64,000 nt of DNA. Origin: Inquilinus sp. Marseille-Q2685 (GTDB lineage: Bacteria > Pseudomonadota > Alphaproteobacteria > DSM-16000 > Inquilinaceae). Below are positions 24,979 to 35,565 of this stretch, in pieces. Every line of letters starts with the position of its first letter. Within the stretch, counting starts at the first letter, position 1. The DNA is taken from positions 1,304,001-1,368,000 of the forward strand of contig NZ_CAKAKL010000002.1 of NCBI RefSeq assembly GCF_916619195.1, written 5' to 3'. The notes under the pieces are model-generated. The model was not told where the DNA came from. It worked only from the letters and a program-made list of their open reading frames with translations, and ran no database searches. The position numbers were made by a program, and so were the translations under genes.

Positions 24979-25010
24979 ACGGCCGGGGCGATGCTCCGGC
25001 CGTTTTCGTT
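24979..25010 (+). terminator. Rho-independent terminator of rpoH
   Basis: Stem ACGGCCGG (24979-24986) pairs with CCGGCCGT (24996-25003) across a 9-base loop, followed by TTTTCGTTT. It begins 21 bases after the rpoH stop. Confidence 0.8.
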
Positions 25011-25016
25011 TGTGGA

Positions 25017-25608
25017 TCAGCCCTTCGGCACCTGATCGACGAGCGGCTCGCCCGCAGCGCAGAGCGGACAGTCCTCCGGCCGCCACATCCCGCGCGCCAA
25101 CGCCGCCAGGGCCAGCAACGGCACGCCGTGGCCAGCGGCGATCCGGCCCGCCGCCTCGCCGAGGGTCAGAAGGCAGGCGACCCCGGCCGGCGCAGCGCCA
25201 TGGCGCAACAGCTCCGCCAGGGTCAGGCCGAGCGCCGAGCCGGCGTTGATCGCGTCGTCCGCCACCAGCACCCGCCGCCCGGCTATCACGGCCGCCAGCG
25301 GCGCCGGGATCCGGTACTGCACCGCGCCGTCCTCGATCCTGCGTTCGGCATGGACGAAGCCGAGGCCGAGTTCGGCCGCGATCGACTGGGCCAGGAAGGC
25401 GCCGCCGGTCAGCGGACCGCAGACGATCTCCACCCCCAGCCCCGCCGCCCGCCCGGCCAGCGCCGCGGCCCAGCCGCATCCGGGCGGCATCGACGAACAG
25501 CAGGTCAAGGTCGAGCCAGAGGTCGCCGTGATGACCCGATTCGTAGCGGAAATGTCCACGCGTGGCGGAGACGGCCTGCAGCAGCGCCCGTTCGATCCCG
25601 TCCGTCAT
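25017..25608 (-). pseudogene. orotate phosphoribosyltransferase-like protein, frameshifted
   Basis: The reading frame starts well: ATG at 25606-25608 with GGGAGG upstream, giving MTDGIERALLQAVSATRG and HFRYESGHHGDLWLDLDLLF. At about 25473, after RMR, the homology jumps frame and continues as [20 protein letters not shown], with the PRPP loop VLVADDAINAGSA and a C-terminal CPLC motif, to a stop at 25017. Total length is one base over a multiple of three. The undisturbed product would be about 196 residues, a PyrE-type PRTase. Either a real mutation or a sequencing error; without the shift the protein would look intact. Confidence 0.75.
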
Positions 25609-25722
25609 CCGCCTGCCCTCCCGGCCGCGTCATCATGTCCTCGAAGCGCGCCGCGGCGAAGTGTTGCCTGCGATGCCCCGCCCCCATGTCAGACGGGTCG
25701 AGACCGAGACGAGGAGAGCCTC

Positions 25723-26873
25723 ATGCGCGTGCCCATCCCCGCCTTCGCCGCCCCCGCCCTCACCGCCGCCGCCCTGCTGGCCCCTATCCCGGAGGCCGCC
25801 GCGGTCGACGCCGCCTACGACACCGAGAAGGGCCGGATCCGCGTCCAGACCGTCGTCGAAGGGCTGAGCCACCCCTGGGGCCTCGCCTTCCTGCCGGACG
25901 GGCGGATGCTGGTGACCGAGCGCGACGGCAATCTCCGCCTGATCGGCGGCGGCAAGGTCTCCGAGCCGCTGGCCGGCGTGCCGGAGGTGGACGCCGGCGG
26001 CCAGGGCGGGCTGCTCGACGTCGCGGTCGACCCCGCCTTCATCCAGAGCCGCATGGTCTATCTCAGCTACTCCGAGGCCGGCGACGGCGGCAACTCCACC
26101 GCCGTGGCGCGCGGCCGGCTGAGCGAGGACGGGACGCGGCTGACCGGGGTGGAGGTGATCTTCTCGCAGAAGCCGAAGCTCGACAGCGCCATGCATTTCG
26201 GCTCCCGCCTCGTCTTCGACCGGCAGGGGCACCTGTTCATCACCCTCGGCGAACGCTCCAAGGCCCAGTTCCGGGACCAGGCGCAGCAGCTCGGCTCCCA
26301 TCTCGGCAAGGTGATCCGGATCTGGCCGGACGGCTCGGCGCCGGAGGACAATCCCTTCACCAATCGCCGGGACGCGCTGCCGGAGATCTGGTCGTACGGC
26401 CACCGCAACATCCAGGGCGCGGCGCTGAACCCCGACACCGGCGTGCTCTGGATCAACGAGCACGGGCCGCGGGGCGGCGACGAGATCAACATCCCCGAGG
26501 CCGGGAAGAACTACGGCTGGCCGGTCGTCTCGCACGGCGTGAACTACAATGGCAGCCCGGTCGGCACCGGCCGGCGCGAAGCGCCGGGCATGACCGGGCC
26601 GATCTACCACTGGACGCCGTCGATCGGCGTCTCCGGCATGGCCTTCTACACCGCCGACGCGATGCCGGGCTGGCGCGGCGACGTCTTCGTCGGCGGCCTC
26701 GCCATCCCCAAGCTGGTGCGGCTGGAGCGCGACGGCGACCGGATCACCGGGGCGGAGGACCTGCTGGAGGATCTGGCCTTGCGCATCCGCCAGGTGGTGC
26801 AGGGGCCGGACGGCGCGCTGTACCTGCTCACCGACGAGAGCGACGGCGAGATCCTCCGCGTCGGGCCGGCGTC

Positions 26874-26877
<4 letters not shown>
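25723..26877 (+). CDS. PQQ-dependent soluble aldose sugar dehydrogenase (GSDH/YliI-like)
   Basis: 384 residues, exported: a signal peptide covers about 1-27 (ends EAAAVDA). The six-bladed propeller of soluble glucose dehydrogenases is marked by [48 protein letters not shown] and [15 protein letters not shown], which contain the PQQ/Ca and catalytic His/Arg residues. It oxidises aldoses to lactones in the periplasm. The start has GAGGAGAG upstream. The stop overlaps the convergent purA stop (CTAG at 26874-26877). Confidence 0.88.
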
Positions 26878-28166
<1,289 letters not shown>

Positions 28167-28189
28167 CGGAATACCTCGTGCCTTCTAAC

Positions 28190-29332
28190 TCAGATCTCGT
28201 CGAGCCGGCCGTCCCGCAGGACCCAGCCGCAGCCGAGGCGGCGCGCCTCGATGAGAGGATCGGCGCCGGGCTCCAGCCCGGCGATGGTGACATAGCCCTG
28301 GGCGCGCAGCGCGGCGCCCTCGCCCGGCGCGGTGCCGCGCGGCAGGAACACCCGGCGCGGCGCCTGCGGCGGCGCGGCGGCGCGCAGCACCGTGTCCATG
28401 AACAGGGTGAAGCCGGTCGCCTCCTCGCCCTCGGCGCCATTGGCGCGATAGCGGCCGCCGCGGCCGACCTCGCCGCGGGCATTGCGGGCGAACAGGGTGA
28501 AGGCGACGCCGGTGTGGTACTCGAAGCCGCGATGCTCGACGAAGTCGACCGTCACCATGAGGTCCGGCGCCGAGGCGCGGATCAGCCGCACCACCTCGGC
28601 CAGGCGGTCCAGGATCGGCCGGGTCACCGCCGGGAGGTCGATGCCGGCGAGCGCGGCCAGCGCCGCATCGGCCGGGCCGGAGGCGGCGAGCAGCCCGCCA
28701 AGGGCCGCCGCGGCAGTGCCGCCGAGCTGGGCGACGGCGGCGGCGTCCTTGCGGTCGAGCGCGTGGCGCAGCGCCGTGCCGGCCTCGCCCTCCACCCCGA
28801 GGGCGCCGAGCAGCGCCGGCACCAGGGTCGGCTCGGTCAGGTCCAGCGCCAGCCGGTCGACCCCGACCGCCTGCAGCGCCTCGACCGCCAAGAGGGCCGC
28901 CTCGGCATCCGCCGCCGGCTGGGCGCCGCCGATCAGCTCGGCGCCGACCTGGGCGAACTGCCGCTCCGGCCGCAGCTGGGTGCCGCGCACCTGCAGCACC
29001 TGGCCGGCATAGGCCAGGCGCAGCGGCCGCGGCGCAGCGGCCAGGCGGGAGCGGGCGATGCGGGCGACCTGCACCGTCATGTCGGCGCGCAGGCCCAGCA
29101 TGCGGCTGCCCATCGGGTCCATCAGGCGGAAGGTGTGCCGCGCCATGCTGGCGCCGACGCCGGACAGCAGCGTGTCCTCGAACTCGACGAGCGGCGGCTT
29201 GACCCGGTCGAAGCCATGACTGCCGAGGACGGCCATCATGCGTTCGATCACCGCCGCTTCCTGCGCCGCGTCGGGCGGAAGGACGTCGTAGAATCCCTCG
29301 GGCAGGAGGGCGGCGTTGAAAGCGTCGGTCAT
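28190..29332 (-). CDS. hisZ: ATP phosphoribosyltransferase regulatory subunit HisZ
   Basis: 380 residues, histidyl-tRNA-synthetase-like but lacking the anticodon domain. LLPEGFYDVLPPDA at the N-terminus, the class II motif 2 area (LRADMTVQVARIARSRL) and HRGFEYHTGVAFTLF are visible. HisZ associates with a short HisG to make and regulate ATP phosphoribosyltransferase, the first step of histidine synthesis; hisG is not in the window. ATG at 29330-29332 chosen over an in-frame GTG four codons upstream. Co-oriented with purA. Confidence 0.9.
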   Translation of the reverse strand: MTDAFNAALLPEGFYDVLPPDAAQEAAVIERMMAVLGSHGFDRVKPPLVEFEDTLLSGVGASMARHTFRLMDPMGSRMLGLRADMTVQVARIARSRLAAAPRPLRLAYAGQVLQVRGTQLRPERQFAQVGAELIGGAQPAADAEAALLAVEALQAVGVDRLALDLTEPTLVPALLGALGVEGEAGTALRHALDRKDAAAVAQLGGTAAAALGGLLAASGPADAALAALAGIDLPAVTRPILDRLAEVVRLIRASAPDLMVTVDFVEHRGFEYHTGVAFTLFARNARGEVGRGGRYRANGAEGEEATGFTLFMDTVLRAAAPPQAPRRVFLPRGTAPGEGAALRAQGYVTIAGLEPGADPLIEARRLGCGWVLRDGRLDEI

Positions 29333-29401
29333 GACGTGCCGCACGCTAGGGCCTTCCGCCCCCGGCGCAACGACGAAGGCGGCTCGATCCCCGCCCCGCG
29401 C

Positions 29402-30640
29402 TCACCCCCCATGCGCGACCAGGTATCGCTGCAGCGCGTCGGCGAAGGCCCGGCTGTCGACGGCGAGATAGGCGTTCTCGGCCCCGCCGTCGCGGAAGAA
29501 GCGGGTGACCACGGCGACCACGGCGTAGCCGCCCCTCTCCTTCATGAAGATCGGGCCGCCGCTGTCGCCCTTGGTCATGTCGCAATCGTGCTTCAGCGTG
29601 TGGTCGCGGCGCAGCGCCAGGGCGCGGCAGCCGCTGTGCGCCGTCATCCGGTCCGGCGCGTCCCAGGCGTAGCCCGCCTGGACCAGCGGCACCCAGTCGC
29701 CGGCCTTGATCCGCGCCTCGTCCGCTTCGGTCAGCCGGTGCACCGCCATGATGCCGGCCCGGTCGCCGATGTCGGCGTCGAGCAGCAGGATGGCCCAGTC
29801 GGAGCCGAAGTCGGAGCCCTGGCCCTCCTCCTCCCGATCCGCTGCGGGGCGGTAGCCCGGCGCCAGCTGGACCGAGACGATGCCGGCCTCCGCCACCGAC
29901 CTGTCGCCGTCGCGCCCGGCGCGGAAGCTGCTCGGCTCGTCGCGCTCGCCGTCGTCGCGGAAGAAGCAGTGGGCCGCGGTCAGCACCACCCGCCTTCCGA
30001 CCAGGGTGCCTGTGCAGCTGCCGCCGCTGTCGAAGGCGATCTCGCCGATCGCGGTCCAGGGCATGCGGTCGGGCCGGACCATGCGGCGGTCGTCGCGGCC
30101 GAAGAAGTGGTCGCGGATGCCGGGGACGGTATCGCGGCCCAGGCAGTCGGCGGTGTCGCTGCGGGCGGCGCAGCGGCCGGTGCCGAGACCCGGCTCGTCG
30201 CAGACATCGTCGAAGGCGGTGGCGCAGCTGTTGATGTGGTTGCGCCGGGCGTAGAGCGGCCGGCAGTCGCTGATGTCGGTGCCGTCCGGGCAGACGCCGG
30301 TGCCGATGCCCGGCTCGTCGCAGGCGCCGTCGCCCGCCCAGTAGCAGCCGTCGCCGCCGCCGGCGCGCAGCGGCCGGCAATCGGTGCTGTCGCGGCCGGC
30401 ATCGCATTCGCCGGTGCCGATCTCCGGCTCGTCGCACTGGCCGTCGAAGGCCCAGCGGCAGCTGTTGTCGCCGGTCTTGAAGGCGGCGCAGTCGGCGTCG
30501 TCGGTGTCCGCGGCGCATTCGCCCGAGCCGCCGAAGCGCTGCTCGTCGCAGGCGCCGTCCCGGGCCCAGCGGCAGCTGTCGTCGGCCCGAACGGGCCCGG
30601 CCAGGGCGAGGACCGCGAGCATCGCGAGAACGGCCCTCAC
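29402..30640 (-). CDS. secreted trypsin-like serine protease with four N-terminal Cys-rich repeats
   Basis: 412 residues. Signal peptide about 1-19. Four repeats (about 23-51, 61-88, 99-126, 139-166) share the pattern C-x6/7-C-D-E/D-x-x-x-G-x-G-x-C-x4-D-x-x-D-C. A chymotrypsin-fold domain follows with the full triad: His224 (TAAHC), Asp281 (SDWAILL) and Ser360 (GDSGGP). Each repeat has four Cys and an acidic end like Ca-binding LDLa/LNR modules, but is not one of these. It lies three bases after a paralog, a tandem duplication. Expected to act outside the cytoplasm. Confidence 0.85.
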   Translation of the reverse strand: MRAVLAMLAVLALAGPVRADDSCRWARDGACDEQRFGGSGECAADTDDADCAAFKTGDNSCRWAFDGQCDEPEIGTGECDAGRDSTDCRPLRAGGGDGCYWAGDGACDEPGIGTGVCPDGTDISDCRPLYARRNHINSCATAFDDVCDEPGLGTGRCAARSDTADCLGRDTVPGIRDHFFGRDDRRMVRPDRMPWTAIGEIAFDSGGSCTGTLVGRRVVLTAAHCFFRDDGERDEPSSFRAGRDGDRSVAEAGIVSVQLAPGYRPAADREEEGQGSDFGSDWAILLLDADIGDRAGIMAVHRLTEADEARIKAGDWVPLVQAGYAWDAPDRMTAHSGCRALALRRDHTLKHDCDMTKGDSGGPIFMKERGGYAVVAVVTRFFRDGGAENAYLAVDSRAFADALQRYLVAHGG

Positions 30641-30643
30641 CGT

Positions 30644-31792
30644 TCAGCCGCCATGGGCGGCGACGTATTTCGCCACCGCCTTCTCGAAGGCCCGGCTGTC
30701 GACCGCCAGATAGGCCGAGCGGCTGCCGTCGTCGCCGCCGTAGAAGCGGCTGACCACGGCGACCACGGCATAGCCGCCGGACCGCTTGATGAAGATCGGC
30801 GAGCCGCTGTCGCCCTTGGTCATGTCGCAGTCGTGCAGCAGCGTGCCGTCGTCGCGCAGCGAGACGACGCGGCAGCCGACATGCTCGGTCATCCGGTCCG
30901 GCGCGTCCCAGGCGTAGCCGCCCTGCATCACCCGCACCCAGCGCCCGGCCTCGATCTCGGCCTTGTCCTCGGGCTTGAGGCGGTGCACCGCCATGACGCC
31001 CGTGACGTCGCCGATATCGGCGTCGAGCTCGACCAGCGCCCAGTCGAGCCTGTACCAGGACTCGCCGCCATGGCTGCGGCCCTGGCGGAAGCCCGGCGGC
31101 AGGAAGAAGCCGGCCACGCCCGCCTCCGCCACCTGGCTGGCGCCGTTGCGGCCGGCGCGGAAGCGGCGCGGCTTGTCCAGCGAATCGTCGTCGCGCATGA
31201 AGCAATGCGCGGCGGTCAGCACCACCCGCCGGCCGACCAGGGTGCCGGAGCAGGCGCCGTGGTCGAAGGTCAGCTCGCCGATCGCGCTCCACGGCATACG
31301 GTCGACCCGGGCCAGGCGGCGCTGGTCGCGGCCGAAGAAGTGGTCGCGGATCCCGGCCGGGGTGTCGCGGCCCAGGCAGTCGGCGGTGTCGCTGCGCACG
31401 GCGCAGCGCCCGGTGCCGGCGCCGGGCTCGTCGCAGATGTCGTCGAAGGCGCTGGCGCAGCTGTTGTCGCGGTTGCGCCGGGCGTAGAGCGGCCGGCAGT
31501 CGCTGACGTCGGTGCCGTCGGCGCAGACGCCGGTGCCGATGTCCGGCTCGTCGCAGCTGTGGTCCTCGGCCCAGCGGCAGCTGTCGTTGCCGCCGGCGCG
31601 GACCGGCCGGCAATCCGCGGTGTCGGTGCCGGAGGCGCAGTCGCCGGTGCCGATCCCCGGCTCGTCGCAGCGGTCGTCGAAGGCCCAGCGGCAGCTGTTC
31701 GGGCCGGATTTGGCGGCCTCGGCCGGATCGGCCGCCGCGCAGAGGCAGAGCACCGTCCAGGCGACCAGCAGGCGAAACGTCAGAACGGGCAT
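30644..31792 (-). CDS. secreted trypsin-like serine protease with three N-terminal Cys-rich repeats (paralog)
   Basis: 382 residues from the ATG at 31790-31792 (an ATG seven codons earlier is possible; neither has a strong ribosome site). Signal peptide about 1-26. Three Cys-rich repeats at about 34-61, 72-99 and 112-139 match those of the next gene. The protease triad is His196 (TAAHC), Asp250 (DWALVELD) and Ser329 (GDSGSP). The two proteases share most of their protease domain, including CRPLYARRN and PDRMTxHxGCR, so they arose by tandem duplication with one repeat gained or lost. The pair is probably one transcript. Confidence 0.85.
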   Translation of the reverse strand: MPVLTFRLLVAWTVLCLCAAADPAEAAKSGPNSCRWAFDDRCDEPGIGTGDCASGTDTADCRPVRAGGNDSCRWAEDHSCDEPDIGTGVCADGTDVSDCRPLYARRNRDNSCASAFDDICDEPGAGTGRCAVRSDTADCLGRDTPAGIRDHFFGRDQRRLARVDRMPWSAIGELTFDHGACSGTLVGRRVVLTAAHCFMRDDDSLDKPRRFRAGRNGASQVAEAGVAGFFLPPGFRQGRSHGGESWYRLDWALVELDADIGDVTGVMAVHRLKPEDKAEIEAGRWVRVMQGGYAWDAPDRMTEHVGCRVVSLRDDGTLLHDCDMTKGDSGSPIFIKRSGGYAVVAVVSRFYGGDDGSRSAYLAVDSRAFEKAVAKYVAAHGG

Positions 31793-31951
31793 GCCTGGAC
31801 CAAGGCGGAGCATCCAGAGCGAAGCGATCCCGTATCCTAAGCGCGATCCCGCGGCGAAACGATGGCGGATCGCACGATCGACGCTCCTGCCTTAGGATGG
31901 AACCGGACGGGCCGCGGCGGGTTGTCCGGGCGCATCAGGGGAGAGACGTCG

Positions 31952-32806
31952 ATGCGGTGGCAGAATCTGAGGCGCAGCAGCAATGTCGAGGACCGGCGCG
32001 GCATGCGCCCGGCCGCGGTCGGCGGGGTGGGCGGCATCGGCGCCATCGTCATCGTGCTGGTGGCGCTGTTCTTCGGCGTCGATCCCTCGGCCCTGCTGCA
32101 GCAGGTCGACCCCGGCCCGGGCCCGTCACAGACCGAGACCGCTTCCGGCCCGTCCGGCGCCCAGCAGGACGAGATGTCCCAGTTCCTCGCCGCCGTGCTC
32201 GGCAGCACCGAGGACACCTGGGGCGCCGTGTTCCAGGAGGCCGGCAGCCGCTATGCGCCGCCGAGGCTGGTGCGGTTCAGCGGCGCCGTCCAATCCGCCT
32301 GCGGGTCGGCCAGCGCGGCGATGGGGCCGTTCTACTGCCCGGCCGACCAGAAGGTCTATATCGACACCGATTTCTTCGACGAGCTGAGCCGCCGCTTCGG
32401 CGCGCCCGGCGAGTTCGCCGAGGCCTATGTCGTGGCGCATGAGGTCGGCCACCACGTCCAGAACCTGCTCGGCATCATGGACAAGGTCAGCCAGCTGCGC
32501 GCCCGCGGCGGGGTCGACGGCAACGCGCTGTCGGTGCGGGTCGAGCTGCAGGCCGACTGCTTCGCCGGCGTCTGGGCGAAGCGCGGCGACCAGCAGAGCC
32601 GGTTCATCGAGCCGGGCGACATCGAGAGCGCGATGAAGGCCGCCGCCGCGGGCGGCGACGACGCGCTGCAGAAGCAGTCCCAGGGCTATGTCGTGCCCGA
32701 CAGCTTCACCCATGGCAGCTCGGAGCAGCGGGTGCGCTGGTTCCGCCGCGGCTTCGACAGCGGCACCCCGACCACCTGCGACACCTTCTCGGCCCAGACG
32801 CTGTAG
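31952..32806 (+). CDS. neutral zinc metallopeptidase (YpfJ/KPN_02809 family)
   Basis: 284 residues. ATG at 31952 has GGGGAGAG upstream and opens MRWQNLRRSSNVEDRRGM, the typical start of this family. A membrane helix (about 25-50, AVGGVGGIGAIVIVLVALFF) anchors it, and the periplasmic domain has the zinc site AHEVGHHVQNLLG with a downstream Glu (ELQADCFAGVW). It is divergent from the two serine proteases, making a small cluster of cell-envelope peptidases. Physiological substrate unknown. Confidence 0.9.
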   Translation: MRWQNLRRSSNVEDRRGMRPAAVGGVGGIGAIVIVLVALFFGVDPSALLQQVDPGPGPSQTETASGPSGAQQDEMSQFLAAVLGSTEDTWGAVFQEAGSRYAPPRLVRFSGAVQSACGSASAAMGPFYCPADQKVYIDTDFFDELSRRFGAPGEFAEAYVVAHEVGHHVQNLLGIMDKVSQLRARGGVDGNALSVRVELQADCFAGVWAKRGDQQSRFIEPGDIESAMKAAAAGGDDALQKQSQGYVVPDSFTHGSSEQRVRWFRRGFDSGTPTTCDTFSAQTL

Positions 32807-32829
32807 CCGCCGGCCGGCGGAGAGGCCGG

Positions 32830-33726
32830 TCACCCGGTGTCGGGTCCGCTGGGTTTGCCTGGTTCGTGGGGTTCGGGGGGCTCCTCGTCGTCGCCGGCGA
32901 AGTCGACGCCGAGGGAGCGGCAGAGGCGGGCGGCGGCCCGGGCGGGCGGCTCGGCGTCGATCAGGGCCGGGACGTCGGGCTCCTCGAGCCGGGTATCCAT
33001 CCCGGCCTCGAGGCCGGGCGCCTTGGCAGGATCGACGGCCTTGAACGCCCGCCTCATCAGTTCGTGCAGCCGGGCCCGGCGCCGCTCCCGAACCTCCGCC
33101 GGGGTGCCGGTCGGCGGCGGCGGGTGCGGCGGGTCCGACCAGTCGGCCGCCCGGCGGCGCCATTCGTCGGACAGGCCGAGGCCGCAGGCCAGGCCGGTGA
33201 TCACCGCGCCCACCGGCCGGTCCTCGATCCGGTCCTCCTCGTCCTCGTACAGCGCGTCGAGCCGCTCGTGCAGATTGTTGGTGTGGTAATCGGCCTCGTC
33301 GAGCTCCCGGGTCGCCTGGCCGGGATCCCAGATCAGGGCGTAGAAGGCCTCGGTGACATGGTTGCGCTGGCGGGCGCGGCGGGCCTTCCGGTCCGCCTTG
33401 TCGCGGGCGCAGAGGTCGGCGGCGGCGCGGGAGCGCAGGTCGAGCGAGCGCTGCACCGAGCGGGAGAAGCGGCCGAAGGCCATCCCGGCCTGCTGCGCCT
33501 CGGCCCGGGCCGCCTGCACCGAAGCTTCATCGGCCTCGGGCTGGGCGGCCCTGGCCTGGGCGGCCCAGGCCTGCGCTTCAATGGCGCGGGTGCCTTCGGC
33601 CTCGGCCAGTTGCATGGCGATCTCGGCCAGGCGGGTGAGCATCCGGACCTGCTGCAGCGCGAGGCTGCGGCAGTAGGCCTGGATGTCGAGATCGGAGTCC
33701 GCGCCTGTGTCCATGGAACATATCAT
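32830..33726 (-). CDS. hypothetical protein, Ala/Arg/Glu-rich, partly helical
   Basis: 298 residues, family not recognised. The first 130 residues are dominated by Ala, Gln, Glu and Arg and look like long helices, possibly coiled coil (TRLAEIAMQLAEAEGTRAIE). A central part (about 120-190) holds YALIWDPGQATRELDEADYH and acidic runs; the C-terminal third is Pro/Arg/Glu-rich and disordered-looking. No signal peptide or membrane helix. Codon use is like its neighbours. An ATG four codons on (33714) is an alternative start. It overlaps nothing and stands alone between convergent neighbours. Confidence 0.6.
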   Translation of the reverse strand: MICSMDTGADSDLDIQAYCRSLALQQVRMLTRLAEIAMQLAEAEGTRAIEAQAWAAQARAAQPEADEASVQAARAEAQQAGMAFGRFSRSVQRSLDLRSRAAADLCARDKADRKARRARQRNHVTEAFYALIWDPGQATRELDEADYHTNNLHERLDALYEDEEDRIEDRPVGAVITGLACGLGLSDEWRRRAADWSDPPHPPPPTGTPAEVRERRRARLHELMRRAFKAVDPAKAPGLEAGMDTRLEEPDVPALIDAEPPARAAARLCRSLGVDFAGDDEEPPEPHEPGKPSGPDTG

Positions 33727-33775
33727 GAACGAGGTACGGGCGGTTAAGCAATGAACATTGCGTTAACCGGAGGGA

Positions 33776-35323
33776 TCAGGCGGAGCCATGAGCAGGCTCC
33801 CCGAACCAGCGTGACGCGGCCCTGGACGCGTCCTTCTCGTCGGGGGCGGCCTCGCCGGCCCAGACGACGACACCATCGGGGCGCACCAGCACGGCGCTCA
33901 GGCCCAGCCGGTCCTTGGCGTCGCCGGCGACGTAAGCGATCCGTCCCTTCCAGCGGCCTGCCAGCGCCTGGAGCGAGGCGCGCGAGTCGAAGTCCAGGAA
34001 CAGCCCCCTGCCCGTCCTGAGGAGACCGCCGGCCGTGGTCCCGTCGGCCAGCTCGAAGTCGGGAACGCTGCGGCCCACCAGCGGATGGTCGCCGCCGAGA
34101 TCGTAGCGCAGGGAAACGCCCCACACGCGCCGGGCGAAGTAGGTCGCGCCGTCGCGCGTGCCGATCAGATCGCGCATGATGGCTTCGAGCGCGCGCGAGC
34201 TTCGGGTCGGCCGCATGAGCGCGACCTGGGCGCGCGACCAGTCGAGGACCAGCGCCCCCACCGGATGCCGTTCGCCGCAGTAGCTGTCGAGCAGATCGGG
34301 CGGCGCGTCGCCGCGGATGGTCGCGGCGAGCTTCCAGCCGAGATTCATCGCGTCGCCGAGCCCGAGATTGAGGCCTTGACCGCCCAAGGGGGAGTGGATG
34401 TGCGCGGCGTCGCCGGCGAGCAGCACCCGCCCGTTGCGGTAGGCGGTCGCCTGGCAGGCGCGATCCGTCCAGGTCGTGGCGAGCCGGAGCGCCGTCACGG
34501 TCACGTCCGTGCCGGAGACGCGGCGCAGCACCGCCTGCACATGTTCGAGCGTGACCGGCCGGGCCCGGTGGAAGGCGCCGCCGTCGAACTCGACCATCGC
34601 CACCGTCCCGGGCCGCGCATAGGTGTACATGCCCGTCGGCGTGTAGTGGCGGCCGGGGCGGAGCGTGTCCGGATCGGCCAACTCGACATCGACGGAATAG
34701 CCGGTGAACTCGGGATCGGTGCCCGCGAAGTCGAAGCCGCCGGCCTTGCGGACCGTGCTGCGGCCGCCGTCGCAGCCGACGAGCCAGCGCCCGCGGACGG
34801 TCTCGCCGCCGGCGCGAATGGTCACCCCGTCGGCCTGATCGAAGCCTGCGACGCCGACGCCGCGCCTGATCTCGACACCCAGCGCGGTGGCGCGGGCGGC
34901 CAGAACGGTTTCGAGGGTTTCCAGGTCGACCGGCATGCTGGTGCCGGCCGGGCTCGGCAGACGATACGGCCATTGCGAGCTGTCGATGTCGTCCTGGTAG
35001 AACGGGATGCCGGCGAAATGGCCGCCGGGGCGGCGCGGCTGCTGCAGCCAATGCGCGGCGGCCACGGTGCCGCCGCCCGATGCATCCTTCGCGCGCTGCG
35101 CCGCGGCGACGTCGTCCAGCAAGCCGCGATGGTACAGGGCTTCGAGGGTCGGCGCCGAAAGGCCGCGCATCCCGAACGGCAGCCGCTTCAGGGGCGAACG
35201 CGGGTCCCCGGCCTGCTCCAGGACCAGCACCGAAAGGCCGGCGAGACGCAGCTCACAGGCCAGAAACAGGCCGACGGGGCCGGCGCCGGCGATCACGACA
35301 TCATGGAGAGCCGGGTCGTGCAT
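33776..35323 (-). CDS. FAD-dependent aromatic-ring monooxygenase (PheA/TfdB/MhpA family)
   Basis: 515 residues. The Rossmann motif VVIAGAGPVGLFLACEL is at about 9-25; a second FAD motif GDAAHIHSPLGGQGLNLGLG near residue 290 and the DG motif (GCDGGRSTVRK) are typical of class A flavoprotein hydroxylases. A C-terminal thioredoxin-like domain ends the protein. Such enzymes hydroxylate phenols, polyketides or antibiotics such as tetracycline and rifampicin with NAD(P)H and O2. ATG at 35321-35323 has AGAGGAG upstream. It stands alone, so the substrate cannot be inferred. Confidence 0.87.
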   Translation of the reverse strand: MHDPALHDVVIAGAGPVGLFLACELRLAGLSVLVLEQAGDPRSPLKRLPFGMRGLSAPTLEALYHRGLLDDVAAAQRAKDASGGGTVAAAHWLQQPRRPGGHFAGIPFYQDDIDSSQWPYRLPSPAGTSMPVDLETLETVLAARATALGVEIRRGVGVAGFDQADGVTIRAGGETVRGRWLVGCDGGRSTVRKAGGFDFAGTDPEFTGYSVDVELADPDTLRPGRHYTPTGMYTYARPGTVAMVEFDGGAFHRARPVTLEHVQAVLRRVSGTDVTVTALRLATTWTDRACQATAYRNGRVLLAGDAAHIHSPLGGQGLNLGLGDAMNLGWKLAATIRGDAPPDLLDSYCGERHPVGALVLDWSRAQVALMRPTRSSRALEAIMRDLIGTRDGATYFARRVWGVSLRYDLGGDHPLVGRSVPDFELADGTTAGGLLRTGRGLFLDFDSRASLQALAGRWKGRIAYVAGDAKDRLGLSAVLVRPDGVVVWAGEAAPDEKDASRAASRWFGEPAHGSA

Positions 35324-35565
35324 GAACCACTCCTCTGTCGGCGTTCGACCGGAGCGGCGGGGCTGAGAACCGCCCCGGCGAACACAAGGACGCAGCGTCC
35401 GCCGTTCGTCGCGGGGGTCTCCTGCGCAGGGGGGGAGACCAGAGCTTTCGTTTCCGGAAGGGCCTGGGCTGACCAAACCAAGCCTGCCTTTTCCGACACG
35501 GGCTGTATAGCGTCGCCGCGGTCGATCGGCAACGGACAGGGCTGCGACGGCTTGCCGTTGGCCGG

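Noticed and set aside
28178-31840. A plus-strand open frame of more than 1200 codons
   Set aside because: It runs antisense to hisZ and the two proteases. The protein is Ala/Gly/Arg/His-rich low complexity with no domain, as expected for the opposite frame of GC-rich genes.
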